A DNA stretch of 64,000 bases from Ramlibacter monticola. Lineage in GTDB: Bacteria > Pseudomonadota > Gammaproteobacteria > Burkholderiales > Burkholderiaceae_C. The stretch lies in assembly GCF_016722785.1 (NCBI RefSeq), contig NZ_JAEQNE010000003.1:433001-497000 (forward strand), in the 5' to 3' direction. The notes beneath the pieces were generated by a model. The model was given only the letters and a program-made list of their open reading frames with translations. It ran no database searches and was not told the DNA's origin. This document shows positions 28,432 to 38,740 of the stretch, piece after piece; within the stretch, counting starts at the first letter, position 1, and each line of letters begins with the position of its first letter. Position numbers and translations under genes: made by a program.

Positions 28432-29109
28432 ATGCGAGTGCTGCTGGTGGAAGACGACGAGATGATCGGCCACAGCCTGCGGGAGGCCCTCTCCGCGCAA
28501 GGCTGGTCGGTCGACTGGGTGAAGGACGGCCTGCTGGCGCAGAGCGCGTGGGCGGACGGCGACTACGCCTGCGTGCTGCTGGACCTGGCGCTGCCCAAGC
28601 GCGATGGCGTCGAGGTGCTGCGCCAGGCACGGTCCCGCGGCGACGCGACGCCCGTCCTGGTGCTGACCGCGCGTGACGGCGTGGACGACCGCGTGCACGG
28701 CCTCGACCTCGGCGCCGACGACTACCTGCTCAAGCCCTACGAGATGCGCGAGCTGCTCGCCCGGATGCGCGCCGTCATCCGGCGCCGCGACGGCAGCGCG
28801 CATTCGGTCATCGGCAGTACGGCCGTGCAGCTGGACCTGACCACGCGCGAGGTGATCCTGCAGGGCGAGCGCGCGCAGCTCTCGGCGCGCGAATTCGCCC
28901 TGCTGCACGCGCTGCTGGAGCGCCCGGGCGCGATCCTGTCGCGCGAGCAGCTGGAGAACCGCATCTACGGCTGGGGCGAGGAAGTCACCAGCAACGCGGT
29001 CGACGTCCTGATCCACGGCATGCGCCGCAAGCTCGGGCCCGACACCATCCGCAACGTGCGCGGCCTCGGCTGGCGCGTGGCGGCGGCCGGCAGCGGAGGG
29101 GCGGCATGA
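28432..29109 (+). CDS. OmpR-family response regulator (QseB/PmrA-type)
   Basis: The 225-residue product has a receiver domain with VEDDEMIG and phospho-acceptor Asp51 in [12 protein letters not shown] winged-helix C-terminal domain follows, with [17 protein letters not shown] and the recognition-helix region [21 protein letters not shown] upstream supports the ATG at 28432. It is coupled by a four-base overlap to the sensor kinase gene. The pair resembles QseBC/PmrAB systems, but the signal is unknown. Confidence 0.9.
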   Translation: MRVLLVEDDEMIGHSLREALSAQGWSVDWVKDGLLAQSAWADGDYACVLLDLALPKRDGVEVLRQARSRGDATPVLVLTARDGVDDRVHGLDLGADDYLLKPYEMRELLARMRAVIRRRDGSAHSVIGSTAVQLDLTTREVILQGERAQLSAREFALLHALLERPGAILSREQLENRIYGWGEEVTSNAVDVLIHGMRRKLGPDTIRNVRGLGWRVAAAGSGGAA

Positions 29110-30452
29110 AGTACCACGTCTTCCCGCGCGGGCCGATGTGCTCGATGCGCCGGGCCCTGCTGCTGTGGCTCGTGCCCTTGTTCCTGGCCGTGGGCGTTCT
29201 GGGCGCGGGGGTGTCTTACTGGTCGTACGCGCACATGGTCAGCACCTTCATGGACGACCAGATGCTGCAGCTGGCCTCGACGGCGGCGGACAACAAGAAC
29301 ATCCAGCCCATGCCCCAGAACGCCGAGCGCGTACTGAAGAAGGGCGCCTACGTGGTGCAGACCTACGATGGCGGCGCGCTGAGGGTGAGCTCCTGGCCGG
29401 AACTGCGGCTGGGGCTGCAGGACGGCGAAGGTTTCCACGACGTCGAAAGCGGCGGCCATTCCTGGCGCGTGTACACCTTGCCCTCGGCCACGCCGGGCAG
29501 CGCGGTGCAGGTCGCGCAAAGCGAGGGCTTCCGCTCCAAGCTCGCGGCCGAGCGGGCCGGCTCCGCGATCCTGCCGATCCTGCTGCTGCTGCCCCTGTCG
29601 ATGCTGGCCCTGTGGGGCGTGGCCCGGGCCATGTCCGCCGCGCTGCAGGACATCGGCCGGCGCACGCTGCAGCAGGACGAGCACAGCATCGCCGAGCTTC
29701 CACTGGACAACGTGCCGGCGGAGATCGCGCCGCTGGTGAGGGCCTTCAATACCCTGCTGCGGCGGCTGCGCGATGCCTTCGCCACGCAGCGCCGCTTCGT
29801 GCAGGATGCCGCGCACGAACTGCGCACGCCCATTGCGGCCCTCGGCCTGCAGCTGGAAAACATGCGGCAGGACGTGAACTGCGCCGCCGCCGCGCACCGC
29901 TACGCGCAGCTGGAGGCGGGCGTGAAGCGCGCGCAGCGCCTGGTCGAGCAGATGCTGCGGCTGTCGCGCCAGGAGGCCGCGCGCGACCAGGGGCCCTCCG
30001 TGGTGGACCTGCAGGTCCAGCTGCGGGACAGCATCAACACCCTGATCGGACTCGCCGACCAGCGCGGCATCGACCTCGGCCTGGTGGGCCCCGCGCCGGG
30101 TGCGACGCCGCTCACCCTGCGCTGCGCGCAGGGCGACCTGCGCAGCCTCGTCGACAACCTGATCGACAACGCGCTGCGCTACACGCCGGAAGGCGGCATG
30201 GTGGACGTGCGCCTGCTGCAGGAACAGGGCCGCGTGGCCGTGGAAGTGGTGGACACCGGTCCCGGCATCCCGCAGGAACTGCTGCCGCGCGTGTTCGACC
30301 GCTTCTTCCGCGTGCCGGGGATCGGCGGCAGCGGCAGCGGCCTGGGCCTCGCGATCGCCCAGGCGGCGGCGCAGCGCGCGGGCCTCCTGCTGACGCTGCG
30401 CAACCGGCAGGACCGCAGCGGGCTGATCGCGCGGATCGAACCGGCGACTTAG
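29106..30452 (+). CDS. Sensor histidine kinase (QseC-type)
   Basis: The 448-residue product has an N-terminal membrane helix, a periplasmic sensor segment of about 130 residues, a second membrane helix ([18 protein letters not shown]), then the dimerisation domain with His237 in DAAHELRTP. The ATPase domain has [23 protein letters not shown] and [12 protein letters not shown]. It is a standard bitopic kinase that should phosphorylate the coupled regulator. The start overlaps the regulator stop. Confidence 0.9.
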   Translation: MKYHVFPRGPMCSMRRALLLWLVPLFLAVGVLGAGVSYWSYAHMVSTFMDDQMLQLASTAADNKNIQPMPQNAERVLKKGAYVVQTYDGGALRVSSWPELRLGLQDGEGFHDVESGGHSWRVYTLPSATPGSAVQVAQSEGFRSKLAAERAGSAILPILLLLPLSMLALWGVARAMSAALQDIGRRTLQQDEHSIAELPLDNVPAEIAPLVRAFNTLLRRLRDAFATQRRFVQDAAHELRTPIAALGLQLENMRQDVNCAAAAHRYAQLEAGVKRAQRLVEQMLRLSRQEAARDQGPSVVDLQVQLRDSINTLIGLADQRGIDLGLVGPAPGATPLTLRCAQGDLRSLVDNLIDNALRYTPEGGMVDVRLLQEQGRVAVEVVDTGPGIPQELLPRVFDRFFRVPGIGGSGSGLGLAIAQAAAQRAGLLLTLRNRQDRSGLIARIEPAT

Positions 30453-30541
30453 GCCCTCCTGCCTTGTCAAGCGATCGTGCCGCCGCGCCGGTGGGTACGA
30501 TCCGCCTCGCCCCTTTCTTCTGTTTCAAGGAGATGCGCGCC

Positions 30542-31201
30542 ATGGCGAATTCCACCACCGATGTCCTCCTGGGCCACAACGGACGGTACGCGGGCGGGGA
30601 GGCGATCCACAAGCCCGGCCATCCCGGCAGGCAGCCGATCCGCCCCGCCAGGCGGGTGGCGGTGCTGGCCTGCATGGATGCGCGCCTCGATGTGGAGGAC
30701 CTGCTCGGACTGCAGACCGGCGAGGCGCACATCATCCGCAACGCCGGCGGCGTGGTGACGGAAGACGCGCTGCGCTCCCTGATCATTTCCCACCACCTGC
30801 TGGACACGCAGGAGTTCATCCTGATCCACCACACCCGCTGCGGCATGCTCGCATTCACCGACGACCTGCTGAAGGCGGGCCTCGAAGGCGATGCGAATTC
30901 CGCCCGGGTGCTCGCACAGGCAACGAAGCGCGCGTTCGTGAGTTGCGGGGAGTGCGCTGCATCGCCCTCGGCCTTCCATGCCTTCCGCGGCCAGCCCGAG
31001 CCGCTGGATGCGCCGCCCGACGCGACGAACCGCGAGCGCCTCGCGTGGGACGTGCGGCGAGGCATGTCCGCCATCCTGAACCACGCGTGGATCCCGACGG
31101 AGGGCCCCGACGCGATCACGGTGCGGGGCTTCGTCTACGACGTGGATACCGGCGCGCTGCAGGAAGTGAGCTACCCGGGGCCGATCGGGCCCGCCGGCTG
31201 A
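30542..31201 (+). CDS. Beta-class carbonic anhydrase
   Basis: The 219-residue product has zinc ligands and the Asp-Arg dyad in CMDARLD (Cys44, Asp46, Arg48) and the second ligand pair in HHTRCGM (His97, Cys100). These are all four invariant residues of the beta class. It interconverts CO2 and bicarbonate in the cytoplasm. The ATG at 30542 has AAGGAG upstream. It stands alone between the two-component system and a convergent hydrolase. Confidence 0.9.
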   Translation: MANSTTDVLLGHNGRYAGGEAIHKPGHPGRQPIRPARRVAVLACMDARLDVEDLLGLQTGEAHIIRNAGGVVTEDALRSLIISHHLLDTQEFILIHHTRCGMLAFTDDLLKAGLEGDANSARVLAQATKRAFVSCGECAASPSAFHAFRGQPEPLDAPPDATNRERLAWDVRRGMSAILNHAWIPTEGPDAITVRGFVYDVDTGALQEVSYPGPIGPAG

Positions 31202-31237
31202 CGCTCCGGAGGGGTCAGAACTTCCAGCTTCGATGCG

Positions 31238-32044
31238 CTATCGCGCTGCCGTGGGGAAGGGCGGCAGCTTGCCGATGTCGCGCGGGTCGTGCTGGATGAT
31301 CACCGTGGCCTTCAGGTTCTTCTGGATCTGCTTGAGCCGCTCGAGCGAGGCGATCGTCTCGGCCCGGTCGTAGTTGAAGCCCGGCACGCCGTTGTTCTCG
31401 TAGTTCTCGTGGAAGTGCGCAGCGTCGCCGCTGAGGAGGACGGGCCCCTTCTCCTTGAGCCGCACCAGCAGCGCCTGGTGCCCCGGCGTGTGGCCCGGCG
31501 TGCGCAGGATCACGACGCTGCCGTCGCCGAAGACGTCCTTGTCCGCCGCCTGGGTTTCGATCTTGCCGCCGCCGCTGATCCAGTGCGTGAAGCCGGCCAC
31601 GTTGGCGCCCGCCATGGGCTTGGGCGCCGTGAGTGCGGCCCACTCGCGTTCGCCGATGAGGAGCGTCGCGTTGGGCAGCGAGCCGAGCTGGCCCGTGTGG
31701 TCGGCGTGGAAGTGGCTGATGCCGACGAATTTCACCTGCTCCGGCTTCACCTTCATCTGCGCCAGCTGCTCGAGCAGGGTGATGGTCGGCGCATTCGGAT
31801 TCGAGCCGGGCAGGTAACCCGTGTCCCACACCATGTAGTCGTCGCCGTGCCGGATCACGTAGCAGCTGAACGTGAACGGCACGCGCGGCTCCGTGTACGC
31901 GAAGGTGTCGCTGAAGCGGCGCTGGTCGTTGAAGCCGTTGCCGCAGTCGAGCCGGGTCAGGCTCACTTCGGCGGCCGGCTGGCCGGAGGCGGTCAGCCCG
32001 GCAAAGGCACTCGCGATCACCAGTGCGGAAAGGATCCGACGCAT
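31238..32044 (-). CDS. Exported metallo-beta-lactamase-fold hydrolase (N-acyl homoserine lactonase-like)
   Basis: The 268-residue product has a signal peptide and the zinc motif HFHADHTG (His-x-His-x-Asp-His). Further ligands lie in TPGHTPGH, SGDAAHF and a final QHDP. The overall order and the DTGYLPG segment resemble N-acyl homoserine lactonase-type proteins, but lactonase activity is not certain. GGAGA precedes ATG 32044. The upstream GAF frame runs through this gene in another phase, which is why that frame is judged disrupted. Confidence 0.8.
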   Translation of the reverse strand: MRRILSALVIASAFAGLTASGQPAAEVSLTRLDCGNGFNDQRRFSDTFAYTEPRVPFTFSCYVIRHGDDYMVWDTGYLPGSNPNAPTITLLEQLAQMKVKPEQVKFVGISHFHADHTGQLGSLPNATLLIGEREWAALTAPKPMAGANVAGFTHWISGGGKIETQAADKDVFGDGSVVILRTPGHTPGHQALLVRLKEKGPVLLSGDAAHFHENYENNGVPGFNYDRAETIASLERLKQIQKNLKATVIIQHDPRDIGKLPPFPTAAR

Positions 32045-32106
32045 GTGTGTCTCCGTGGACGCTGGTTGGGAAGGGCCGAGAGTGTGCCGCAAGCCCCGCG
32101 GCGGCG

Positions 32107-32642
32107 CTATGGGGACGTCGCGCCCTGGGCCAGCAGCGGAGCCTGCCGTCGCAACTCGCCGGCGAATCCTCCTGCGTGATCAGCGCGCCGAGCATCCCGC
32201 AATAGGCCGCCAGCGACTCGAGTTCGAGCCGCGTGGGCTCGAAGCGGTTGGCGAAGTGCACGGACACGGCTCCGACGACCTCCCGGCCGGGCGCGAGGAT
32301 GGGCGCCGAGATCACGGACCGGAACGGCACGGTGCGCGCGATGGCGCGCAGGTGCGCGAATTCCTCGTCCGTTTCGATGTCGGAGACGAACACCGTCTCC
32401 AGTGCGCGAACGGCTTGCGCGCACACGCTTCCGCAATCGAGGGACAGGCGGCCAAGCGACTTCAGGAAAGCGTCGGGAAGGCCGCGCTGCTCGACGATCA
32501 CCAAGTGCTGCTCGGCATCCATCAGCTGGAGATTCCCGCGCTCCGCCCCATGCAGCGCGACAACGTCATTGAGCGCCGTATGCAGCTGCTGGCGCAGGCC
32601 GCTGGCACCGCGCAGCCTGTGGAGCATGGGTTGGAGCAGCAT
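32107..32642 (-). pseudogene. GAF-domain protein with probable 3'-end frameshift
   Basis: The frame encodes a full GAF domain: LVIVEQRGLPDAFL, CGSVCAQAVRALETVFVSDI, FRSVISAPILAPGREVVGAVSVHF and LESLAAYCGMLGALIT. After this it fails to stop and would run for about 310 more residues through the downstream hydrolase gene in the wrong phase. Around 32165-32180 a second frame takes over with FAGELRRQAPLLAQGATSP and stops at 32107, before the next gene. A single-base indel near there explains both. The start at 32642 is uncertain; the frame is open to a GTG at 32717. Likely a sensor-type domain protein. Confidence 0.6.
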
Positions 32643-32831
32643 GCGCCGGATTGTCCCGGCGGGCGCTGCTCGCTGCAGTGGGGCCAACCCGGGTGCGCTT
32701 GCGCACGGCGACGACACGGCCGGGCTGCCGGGTAGGGCTTTCGACCATGCGATCGTCCGGGCTTGGCTGACGCCGGCGCGTCGTGCCGTGCCCTACGCTG
32801 GCCCGGACCCCCGTTCCCGAAAGGAAAGACC

Positions 32832-33080
32832 ATGCAGGAAAAAGCCGCCGACCCGCATCCGCTGAGCGACCTCGCCTACGACTGGATCACGCTCATCCAG
32901 AACAAGGCCCAGGCCCTGATGGCCTACGACCAGTACATCAAGGACGCCGAGGCGGCGAAGTCCCCCGAATGCGCGGCCTTCTTCCGCAAGGTGCACGACG
33001 CGGACAAGGCCCAGCTGGCCGAAGCGAAGCAGCACCTCGTCGCGGTGCTGCAGGGGAAGATGGGCGCCGGCTCGAAGTAG
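32832..33080 (+). CDS. Small hypothetical helical protein
   Basis: This 82-residue all-helical protein has a strong heptad-like pattern (LAYDWITLIQNKAQALMAYD, FFRKVHDADKAQLAEAKQHL) suggesting a helical hairpin or ferritin-like half. AAGGAAAG precedes the ATG. No family was recognised. It is convergent with aqpZ with only 25 bases between. Confidence 0.65.
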   Translation: MQEKAADPHPLSDLAYDWITLIQNKAQALMAYDQYIKDAEAAKSPECAAFFRKVHDADKAQLAEAKQHLVAVLQGKMGAGSK

Positions 33081-33105
33081 CGTCGGCGGCGGCCCGCCGG
33101 GACGG

Positions 33106-33828
33106 TCAGGCGTGGGCCTGGCCGGTGACGACAGGCTCGCTCTCGGTTTCCCAGAGCGCCCGGTAGGCGTACCCGCCGACGAGCGCGCCGGCGAGCGGAG
33201 CGACCCAGAACAGCCACAGCTGCTGCAGCGCCGCGCCGCCGACATACAGGGCGGGGCCCGTGCTGCGCGCCGGGTTCACCGAAGTGCCGGTGACCGGGAT
33301 GGTGAGCAGGTGGATCAACACCAGCGTCAGCCCGATGACGAGCCCGCCGAAAGCGCCCGGCGCGCGCCGGTGCGTGGCGCCGAGGATCACGACGAGGAAC
33401 ACCGCCGTCGTCGTCACCTCGCTCACCACGCCCGCCAGCAGCGAGTACTTGCCCGGGGAGAACTCGCCGTAGCCGTTGGATCCCAGCCTTGCCGTCGCGG
33501 GATCGAATCCGGGCCCGCCGCTCGCGATCATGTAGAGGATGCCGGCGCCCGCGATCGCGCCGGCCACCTGCGCCGCGATGTAGCCGGGCACGTCCGCACC
33601 GCGGAACCGGCCGCCGGCCCAGAGCCCCACGGTGACCGCGGGGTTGAAGTGCCCGCCCGAGATCGGCCCGAGCGCGTACGCGCCGCTCACGACCGCCAGG
33701 CCGAAGGCGAGCGAGATCCCCAGGATGCCGATGCCGAGTTCGGGGAAGCGGCCGGAGAGCACGGCGCTGCCGCAGCCACCCAATACGAGCCAGAACGTTC
33801 CCAAGGCTTCCGCGACGAGCTTGCGCAT
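33106..33828 (-). CDS. aqpZ: Aquaporin Z
   Basis: The 240-residue product has six membrane helices and both Asn-Pro-Ala motifs, HFNPAVT and TSVNPARS, with the Arg of the selectivity filter following the second. It opens [21 protein letters not shown], the AqpZ start. It makes a water channel in the inner membrane. GGAGA precedes ATG 33828. Confidence 0.93.
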   Translation of the reverse strand: MRKLVAEALGTFWLVLGGCGSAVLSGRFPELGIGILGISLAFGLAVVSGAYALGPISGGHFNPAVTVGLWAGGRFRGADVPGYIAAQVAGAIAGAGILYMIASGGPGFDPATARLGSNGYGEFSPGKYSLLAGVVSEVTTTAVFLVVILGATHRRAPGAFGGLVIGLTLVLIHLLTIPVTGTSVNPARSTGPALYVGGAALQQLWLFWVAPLAGALVGGYAYRALWETESEPVVTGQAHA

Positions 33829-33984
33829 GGCGTCTCCTCGATGCGGTTCCCATGAAACGCCGCCGGCGCGGCGCGCTGAATTGGACTTTGGTCCCATGCG
33901 TCGCGCACGGTCGGCCATGCGCGCGCTTCCACGCCTATGCTTCAAGCCGAGCCCGCCATGGGCCGCGACCGGTGGAGGTTCGCC

Positions 33985-35487
33985 ATGAGCATGCGCCCCA
34001 TTCGCCCGCTGTTGATGGCAGCCTTGCTGCTGTCCGCTTGCGGCACCCCGATGGTGAACCCCGCCACCGGGCGCACCGAGCGCCTGGTGATGGACGAGGC
34101 GACCGAGATCAAGGAGGGCGCCAACTCCCACGAGGAGGTCCTGAAGGAGTACGGCGTCTACGCCGATCCGCGCCTGCAGGCCTACGTGGACGGGCTGGGG
34201 CAGAAGCTCGCCGCCCAGTCGCACCGCGCCACCCTGAAGTGGACCTTCACGGTGCTCGACAGCCCCGAGATCAATGCCTTCGCGCTGCCCGGCGGCTACG
34301 TGTACGTCACGCGCGGCATCATGGCCTATCTCGAGAGCGAGGCCGAGCTGGCCGGCGTGATGGGCCACGAGATCGGCCACGTCACCGCGCGGCACGGCGC
34401 GCAGCGCGCGACGCGCGAGAAGACGGCCGGCATCGGCGTCATGGCCGCCACCGTGCTCGGCGCGGTGCTCGAAGTCGGCGGCCTGAGCGGCGCCACCAAC
34501 CTGGCCAGCCAGGTGTCGCAGACGGCCGCCGCCGGCTTCATCGCGTCGTACAGCCGCGACCAGGAGTCGCAGGCCGACGAACTGGGCGCCGAATACCTGT
34601 CTCGCAACCGGTACGACCCGCAGAACATGGTCGACGTGATCCGGGTCCTGAAGAACCAGGAACAGTTCGCCATCGACGCGGCCAAGGCGGAAGGCAAGCA
34701 GGCGCCGTCCGGGTCGAACTGGCTCGCCTCGCACCCGGCCAACGACAAGCGACTGGCCGGCATCAAGGCTTTTGCCGCCCGCTACAAGGGCCAGGAAGGC
34801 TATGCCGACGACGGGCGGGCGCGTTACCTGCAGGCCATCGCCGGCATGACCTTCGGCGAGAGCGCCGAACAGGGCTTCGTGCGCGGGCGCGACTTCTTCC
34901 ACGAGCCGCTGGGCATCGCGCTCACGGCACCGCAGGGCTGGAAGATCCAGAACTCCGCCGAGGCCGTCGTGCTCGTCAACGGGGCCGGCGACGCCGCCCT
35001 GGTCGTGCGGCCGGTGCCCGCGAAGGCCGGCAACACGCACGAGGAGGTGATCCGCAACGTGCTGCAGCCCGTCGACGGCCGCACCGAGCGGCGCACGATC
35101 CACGGCATGCCCGCCACGCACTTCAACGGGACGATCCGCAACGAACAGGGGCAGACCCGGCCCGTGGCGCTGACCGTCGTCACCGGCCCGGGCGAGCGCA
35201 ACTACTGGCTGCAGTACGCGGCGAAGAACGCCGACGCCCGCAAGCGGGCCGACGCCGGCCTGAAGGAGGCCGAGTCCTCGTTCCGGCTGATGTCGCCGGC
35301 CGAGCGCGCGGCGGCCAGGCCCCTGAAGGTGCAGACGGTGCCTTATCCGCGCGGCGGCTTCACCGAGTTGGCGAAGTCATCGGCCCTGCCGCCGGCCAAG
35401 GCGGAGGCCGAGCTGAAGTTGCTCAACGGCGTGTACGGCGGCGGCGCCGAACCGAAGCCGGGGCAGATGGTGAAGGTGGTGAACTAG
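33985..35487 (+). CDS. M48-family metalloprotease lipoprotein
   Basis: The 500-residue protein has a lipoprotein signal with lipobox LLSACG. The zinc motif HEIGH (His128, Glu129, His132) is in [14 protein letters not shown], with the third ligand near [13 protein letters not shown]. The first half is the M48 peptidase; the second half has no recognised domain. It should be an envelope-anchored protease for misfolded or membrane proteins. GGAGG upstream supports ATG 33985 over 33937. Its stop overlaps the convergent thermonuclease gene by four bases. Confidence 0.88.
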   Translation: MSMRPIRPLLMAALLLSACGTPMVNPATGRTERLVMDEATEIKEGANSHEEVLKEYGVYADPRLQAYVDGLGQKLAAQSHRATLKWTFTVLDSPEINAFALPGGYVYVTRGIMAYLESEAELAGVMGHEIGHVTARHGAQRATREKTAGIGVMAATVLGAVLEVGGLSGATNLASQVSQTAAAGFIASYSRDQESQADELGAEYLSRNRYDPQNMVDVIRVLKNQEQFAIDAAKAEGKQAPSGSNWLASHPANDKRLAGIKAFAARYKGQEGYADDGRARYLQAIAGMTFGESAEQGFVRGRDFFHEPLGIALTAPQGWKIQNSAEAVVLVNGAGDAALVVRPVPAKAGNTHEEVIRNVLQPVDGRTERRTIHGMPATHFNGTIRNEQGQTRPVALTVVTGPGERNYWLQYAAKNADARKRADAGLKEAESSFRLMSPAERAAARPLKVQTVPYPRGGFTELAKSSALPPAKAEAELKLLNGVYGGGAEPKPGQMVKVVN

Positions 35488-36041
35488 GGCCGCTGCGCGT
35501 GCGCGTTTGCGTGCGCGTGGGCCTGCCGGCGGAATTCCCAGGGCGGCGTCGCGCCCGGCTCGGACCAGAGCCCGCGCCGCTCTTGCCGCGCCGAGGCTTC
35601 GGCGTCGGCGTAGAGCCGGCGGTCCGCCGGCGACTGCTCGCGCGCGTAGGCCACGTAGTGCCAGGCGAAGCCGCGGCGCACCTGCTCGCGGTTCACGTCC
35701 AGGTCGCCGACCAGCACCTTGCCGACGAGGCGCCCGTAGCGATCGGTCTTGCGGCCCTCGATCCGCACCGGGCGGCCGTGAACGAGCCGGTCGAGGCTCT
35801 GCTTGGAGCGCTGCCCGAAGGCCTGCCGCTTCTCGGGCGCGTCGATGCCAGCCAGCCGCACCCGGTGCTGCGCGAGGCCCGCGTCCAGCACGGTCAGCGT
35901 GTCGCCGTCGGCGACGCCGACGACCACCCCTGACAGGCTCGCCGCGGCGCAAGGCAGCGCGCAGAGCAGGGCGCCGGCGAGCGCCCACGCCCAGGCGCGC
36001 CGGGCCCGCAGGTTCAAGGGCTGGCGGGGAAGGCGGCCCAC
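35484..36041 (-). CDS. Exported thermonuclease (SNase family)
   Basis: The 185-residue product has a signal peptide after a basic stretch (residues 1 to about 34). The staphylococcal nuclease core has VADGDTLTV, RLAGIDAPEKRQAFGQRSKQ, the conserved DRYGRLVGKV, and RGFAWHYVAYA. It would cleave DNA or RNA in the periplasm or outside. The start is a GTG with GAAGGG upstream, just seven bases after the PsiF stop, so the two are probably co-transcribed. Confidence 0.85.
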   Translation of the reverse strand: MGRLPRQPLNLRARRAWAWALAGALLCALPCAAASLSGVVVGVADGDTLTVLDAGLAQHRVRLAGIDAPEKRQAFGQRSKQSLDRLVHGRPVRIEGRKTDRYGRLVGKVLVGDLDVNREQVRRGFAWHYVAYAREQSPADRRLYADAEASARQERRGLWSEPGATPPWEFRRQAHAHANAHAQRP

Positions 36042-36048
36042 CGGCCCT

Positions 36049-36294
36049 TCAGGCGGCCGGCCCGGTGTCGTGGACGCACTTCTTCACGTTGCTGTTCTTC
36101 GCCGCGCCGGCCAGCTTCTTCTCGGTGGCGGCCGTTTCGCACTTCGCCTTGGCGTCCTTCTCGCACTTCTTCACGAACGAGTTCTGCGCGGCGCCGGACA
36201 GCTTCTTCTCCTTGGCGGCAGCCATGCAGGCGGAATCGGACGCGTGGGCGACGAAGGCAAATGCGGCGAGCGCCAGGACGGCAAGTTTCTTCAT
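36049..36294 (-). CDS. PsiF repeat exported protein
   Basis: The 81-residue product has a signal peptide and then two PsiF-like repeats, each with a Cys and a KKC pair (CMAAAKEKKLSGAAQNSFVKKC and CETAATEKKLAGAAKNSNVKKC-type units). PsiF in E. coli is phosphate-starvation induced, of unknown function. GGAGA precedes ATG 36294. The thermonuclease gene follows on the same strand. Confidence 0.8.
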   Translation of the reverse strand: MKKLAVLALAAFAFVAHASDSACMAAAKEKKLSGAAQNSFVKKCEKDAKAKCETAATEKKLAGAAKNSNVKKCVHDTGPAA

Positions 36295-36467
36295 GGGGGG
36301 TCTCCGGACAGCGCGGGGTGCGCAAGGGAATTCTTGCACAGCTGTCCTGTGATGAAGTCCACGCGCCCAGGGGCGCGTAGTGGCTATCGCGACGGCGGGT
36401 CCCCGGTCCGGCGCATGGGACGGAAGGCCTATAGTCACCCGCCGGCCTCCTTCCCACACTCCACGGC

Positions 36468-37847
36468 ATGAAGCTCGTCGAGGCGATGCGCGATACCCGC
36501 GAATCCCTGCGCGAATTGCTGCTGCCGGCCGCCCCGGTCATCCTGCTGGCGATCGGGCTGCTGGTGCTGGCGTACTTCTGGCTGGACCCCAACCCTCCCA
36601 AGCGCGTCGTGCTCGCCACCGGCCTGGCGCGCAGCGCCTACGACGAATTCGGCCAGCGCTATCACGACGCGCTGGCCCCGTACGGCGTCGAGGTGGTCCT
36701 GCTGCCGAGCCAGGGCTCGCTGGACAACCTGCAACTGCTGCGCGAAGGCCGCGCCGACCTCGCCTTCGTGCAGGGCGGGAGCAACGACCCCCCACCGGGC
36801 CGGGAGGAGTCGCTCGTCACCCTGGGCAGCCTGTTCCTGGAGCCCCTGTGGCTGTTCTACCGCGAGGACGTGTACCGCGACGAGGTCGCGCGCAAGGCGG
36901 GCGCGCGCCACCTGCTCTCGCTCACGCAGCTGGAAGGGCTGTCGCTGAACGTGGGCAGCAGCGGCACGGGCGTGCCGGTGCTCATGGACAAGCTGTTCCG
37001 CGCCAACAAGGTCGACTCGGGCCGGCTGCAGCTCACCCGGCTCGAGGAGACGCCGGCCACGGCCGCCCTGCTGGACGGACAGCTGGACGCGCTCGTGTTC
37101 GCTTCCGCGCCCGAATCGCTGATGGTGCAGATGCTGCTGGCGACGCCCGGCGTCAAGCTGATGGACTTCAGCCAGAGCGAGGCCTACTCGCGCCGCTTCC
37201 CCTTCCTGACGCCCGTGGTGCTGCCGCGCGGCGTGGTGGACCTGGCGCAGGACCAGCCCCCGGACGATGTGCGGCTGGTCGCCACGACGACCGAGCTGAT
37301 CGCCCGCGAGGGCACGCACCCGGCGATCCTGCAGCTGTTCGCGCAGGCCGCGAACGACATCCACGGGCCGGCCGGCTGGTTCAACCGCGCCGGCGCCTTC
37401 CCCGTCACGCAGCGCAGCGGCTACATGGTGTCGCGCGAGGCGGAACGCGTCTACCGCTCCGGCCAGCCCTTCCTGCAACGCTGGCTGCCGTTCTGGATGG
37501 CCAACCTGGTGGAGCGGATGTGGATCGTCTTCGGCCTGGTCGTGGCGCTCGTCCTGCCGCTCTCGCGCATCGTTCCGCCGCTGTACACGTTCCGCATCCG
37601 CCGGCGCGTGTTCCGCTGGTACGGCAAGCTGCGCGAGCTGGAACGCCAGCTGCAGCTGCACCCGGAGCGCGCCCCCGAGCTGCTGCGCGAGCTCGAGGCC
37701 CTGGACAACCGCACCGAGCGTATCGTCGTGCCGCTGGCGTACGTGGACGAGTTCTACGAATTGCGCAACAACATCGCGGCGGTGCGGCGCAGGGCCTGGG
37801 TGGCCGCCGAGGCCTCGGTCCCCGCCACCGGGGCCGAGGCGTCGTGA
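36468..37847 (+). CDS. TAXI-family TRAP solute-binding protein, membrane anchored
   Basis: The 459-residue product has an N-terminal membrane helix (APVILLAIGLLVLAYFWL) and the TAXI ligand-binding domain, with LPSQGSLDNLQLLREGRADLA and LSLNVGSSGTGVPVLMDKL. A second membrane helix (WIVFGLVVALVLPLS) near residue 350 precedes a basic cytoplasmic tail. TAXI proteins normally work with a fused DctQM permease, but none is adjacent. The two-helix anchoring is typical of this betaproteobacterial subgroup. Substrate unknown. Confidence 0.85.
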   Translation: MKLVEAMRDTRESLRELLLPAAPVILLAIGLLVLAYFWLDPNPPKRVVLATGLARSAYDEFGQRYHDALAPYGVEVVLLPSQGSLDNLQLLREGRADLAFVQGGSNDPPPGREESLVTLGSLFLEPLWLFYREDVYRDEVARKAGARHLLSLTQLEGLSLNVGSSGTGVPVLMDKLFRANKVDSGRLQLTRLEETPATAALLDGQLDALVFASAPESLMVQMLLATPGVKLMDFSQSEAYSRRFPFLTPVVLPRGVVDLAQDQPPDDVRLVATTTELIAREGTHPAILQLFAQAANDIHGPAGWFNRAGAFPVTQRSGYMVSREAERVYRSGQPFLQRWLPFWMANLVERMWIVFGLVVALVLPLSRIVPPLYTFRIRRRVFRWYGKLRELERQLQLHPERAPELLRELEALDNRTERIVVPLAYVDEFYELRNNIAAVRRRAWVAAEASVPATGAEAS

Positions 37848-37900
37848 TCGCGGCGGCGTCCTACGGGGCCCTCCGGGCCGGGCCGGCCCAGAATGGCCGG

Positions 37901-38452
37901 ATGAAGACCGAGCGCGAGAAGATGCTCGCCGGCGAGCTTTACAACGCCCAGGACCCCGAGCTGGTGGCCGGCCGCGAACGCGCCCGCGCGCTGGCGCTGC
38001 GCCTCGGCGAGCTGGCGTACGACCATCCGCGGCGGCGCGGCCTGCTCGAGGCGCTGTTCGGCGCCGGCGGCGACACGGTGTTCGTCACGCCGCCCTTCTT
38101 CTGCGACTACGGCACGCAGATCGAACTGGGCGAGAACGTCTACTTCAACTTCAACTGCGTGCTGCTGGACGTGTGCACGATCCGGATCGGCGCCCACACC
38201 CTGGTCGGGCCGGCCGTGCAGATCTACACGCCGCTGCACCCCTTCGACGCGGCGCTGCGCCGGCGGCAGGAGTACGGCAAGCCCGTCACGATCGGCTCGG
38301 ACGTGTGGATCGGCGGCGGCGCGATCATCCTTCCCGGCGTGCGCATCGGCGACCGCACGGTGATCGGCGCGGGCAGCGTGGTCACGCGCGACCTCCCGGC
38401 CGACGTCTTCGCCGCCGGCAATCCCTGCCGGGTCGTGCGCCCGCTGGCATGA
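37901..38452 (+). CDS. Sugar O-acetyltransferase (maltose acetyltransferase family)
   Basis: The 183-residue left-handed beta-helix protein opens with KTEREKMLAGELYNAQDPEL, the Maa/LacA/NodL start. It carries the hexapeptide-repeat body with CDYGTQIELGENVYFNFNCV, TPLHPFDAALR (catalytic His) and GSDVWIGGGAIILPGVRIG. It acetylates a sugar or related alcohol with acetyl-CoA. ATG 37901 matches the family start; the open frame upstream overlaps the TAXI gene. A strong hairpin follows. Confidence 0.88.
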   Translation: MKTEREKMLAGELYNAQDPELVAGRERARALALRLGELAYDHPRRRGLLEALFGAGGDTVFVTPPFFCDYGTQIELGENVYFNFNCVLLDVCTIRIGAHTLVGPAVQIYTPLHPFDAALRRRQEYGKPVTIGSDVWIGGGAIILPGVRIGDRTVIGAGSVVTRDLPADVFAAGNPCRVVRPLA

Positions 38453-38453
38453 A

Positions 38454-38502
38454 GCGGCGCGGGCCGGGCTCCGCGCCGCCAAGTGCGCGCCCTGGCGGGC
38501 GC
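38454..38502. terminator. Double hairpin between convergent genes
   Basis: First stem: GCGGCGCGG (38454-38462) with CCGCGCCGC (38471-38479), perfect over 9 bp. Second: GCGCCC (38487-38492) with GGGCGC (38497-38502), followed by TCTCTC. It would stop transcripts of the acetyltransferase and, from the other side, the small gene at 38507. Confidence 0.6.
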
Positions 38503-38506
38503 TCTC

Positions 38507-38740
38507 TCATTGCAGCAGGTGCGCTTCCTCGGGAACGCAGAACTCCGCCTCCGGCTCCCCGGGAGGTCCAGATTCCAGCCTGTAGCTGGCGCTTGCCCCG
38601 GGCTCTTCCACGCGCGGGGCGCGGTCCGACAGCGCCCGCCGAGGCTTCGTGATCGGCTCGGTTCCGCTGCCTGAGGCCGCGGAGATCTCGATACCGAGGT
38701 CGCAGTCGGCGGTCCGCCGGTGGGTGTTCTTGATTCGCAT
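38507..38740 (-). CDS. Small hypothetical protein
   Basis: The 77-residue product is hydrophilic, rich in Pro, Glu, Ser and Arg, and probably disordered; there is no signal or membrane segment. GGAGGAAG before ATG 38740 is a strong ribosome binding site and the main support. No family was recognised. Confidence 0.5.
   Translation of the reverse strand: MRIKNTHRRTADCDLGIEISAASGSGTEPITKPRRALSDRAPRVEEPGASASYRLESGPPGEPEAEFCVPEEAHLLQ

Noticed and set aside
31215..32106. Extension of the GAF frame through the metallo-beta-lactamase-fold gene
   Set aside because: The extension lies out of phase over a clear hydrolase gene and shows no domain; a frameshift near 32170 explains it better.
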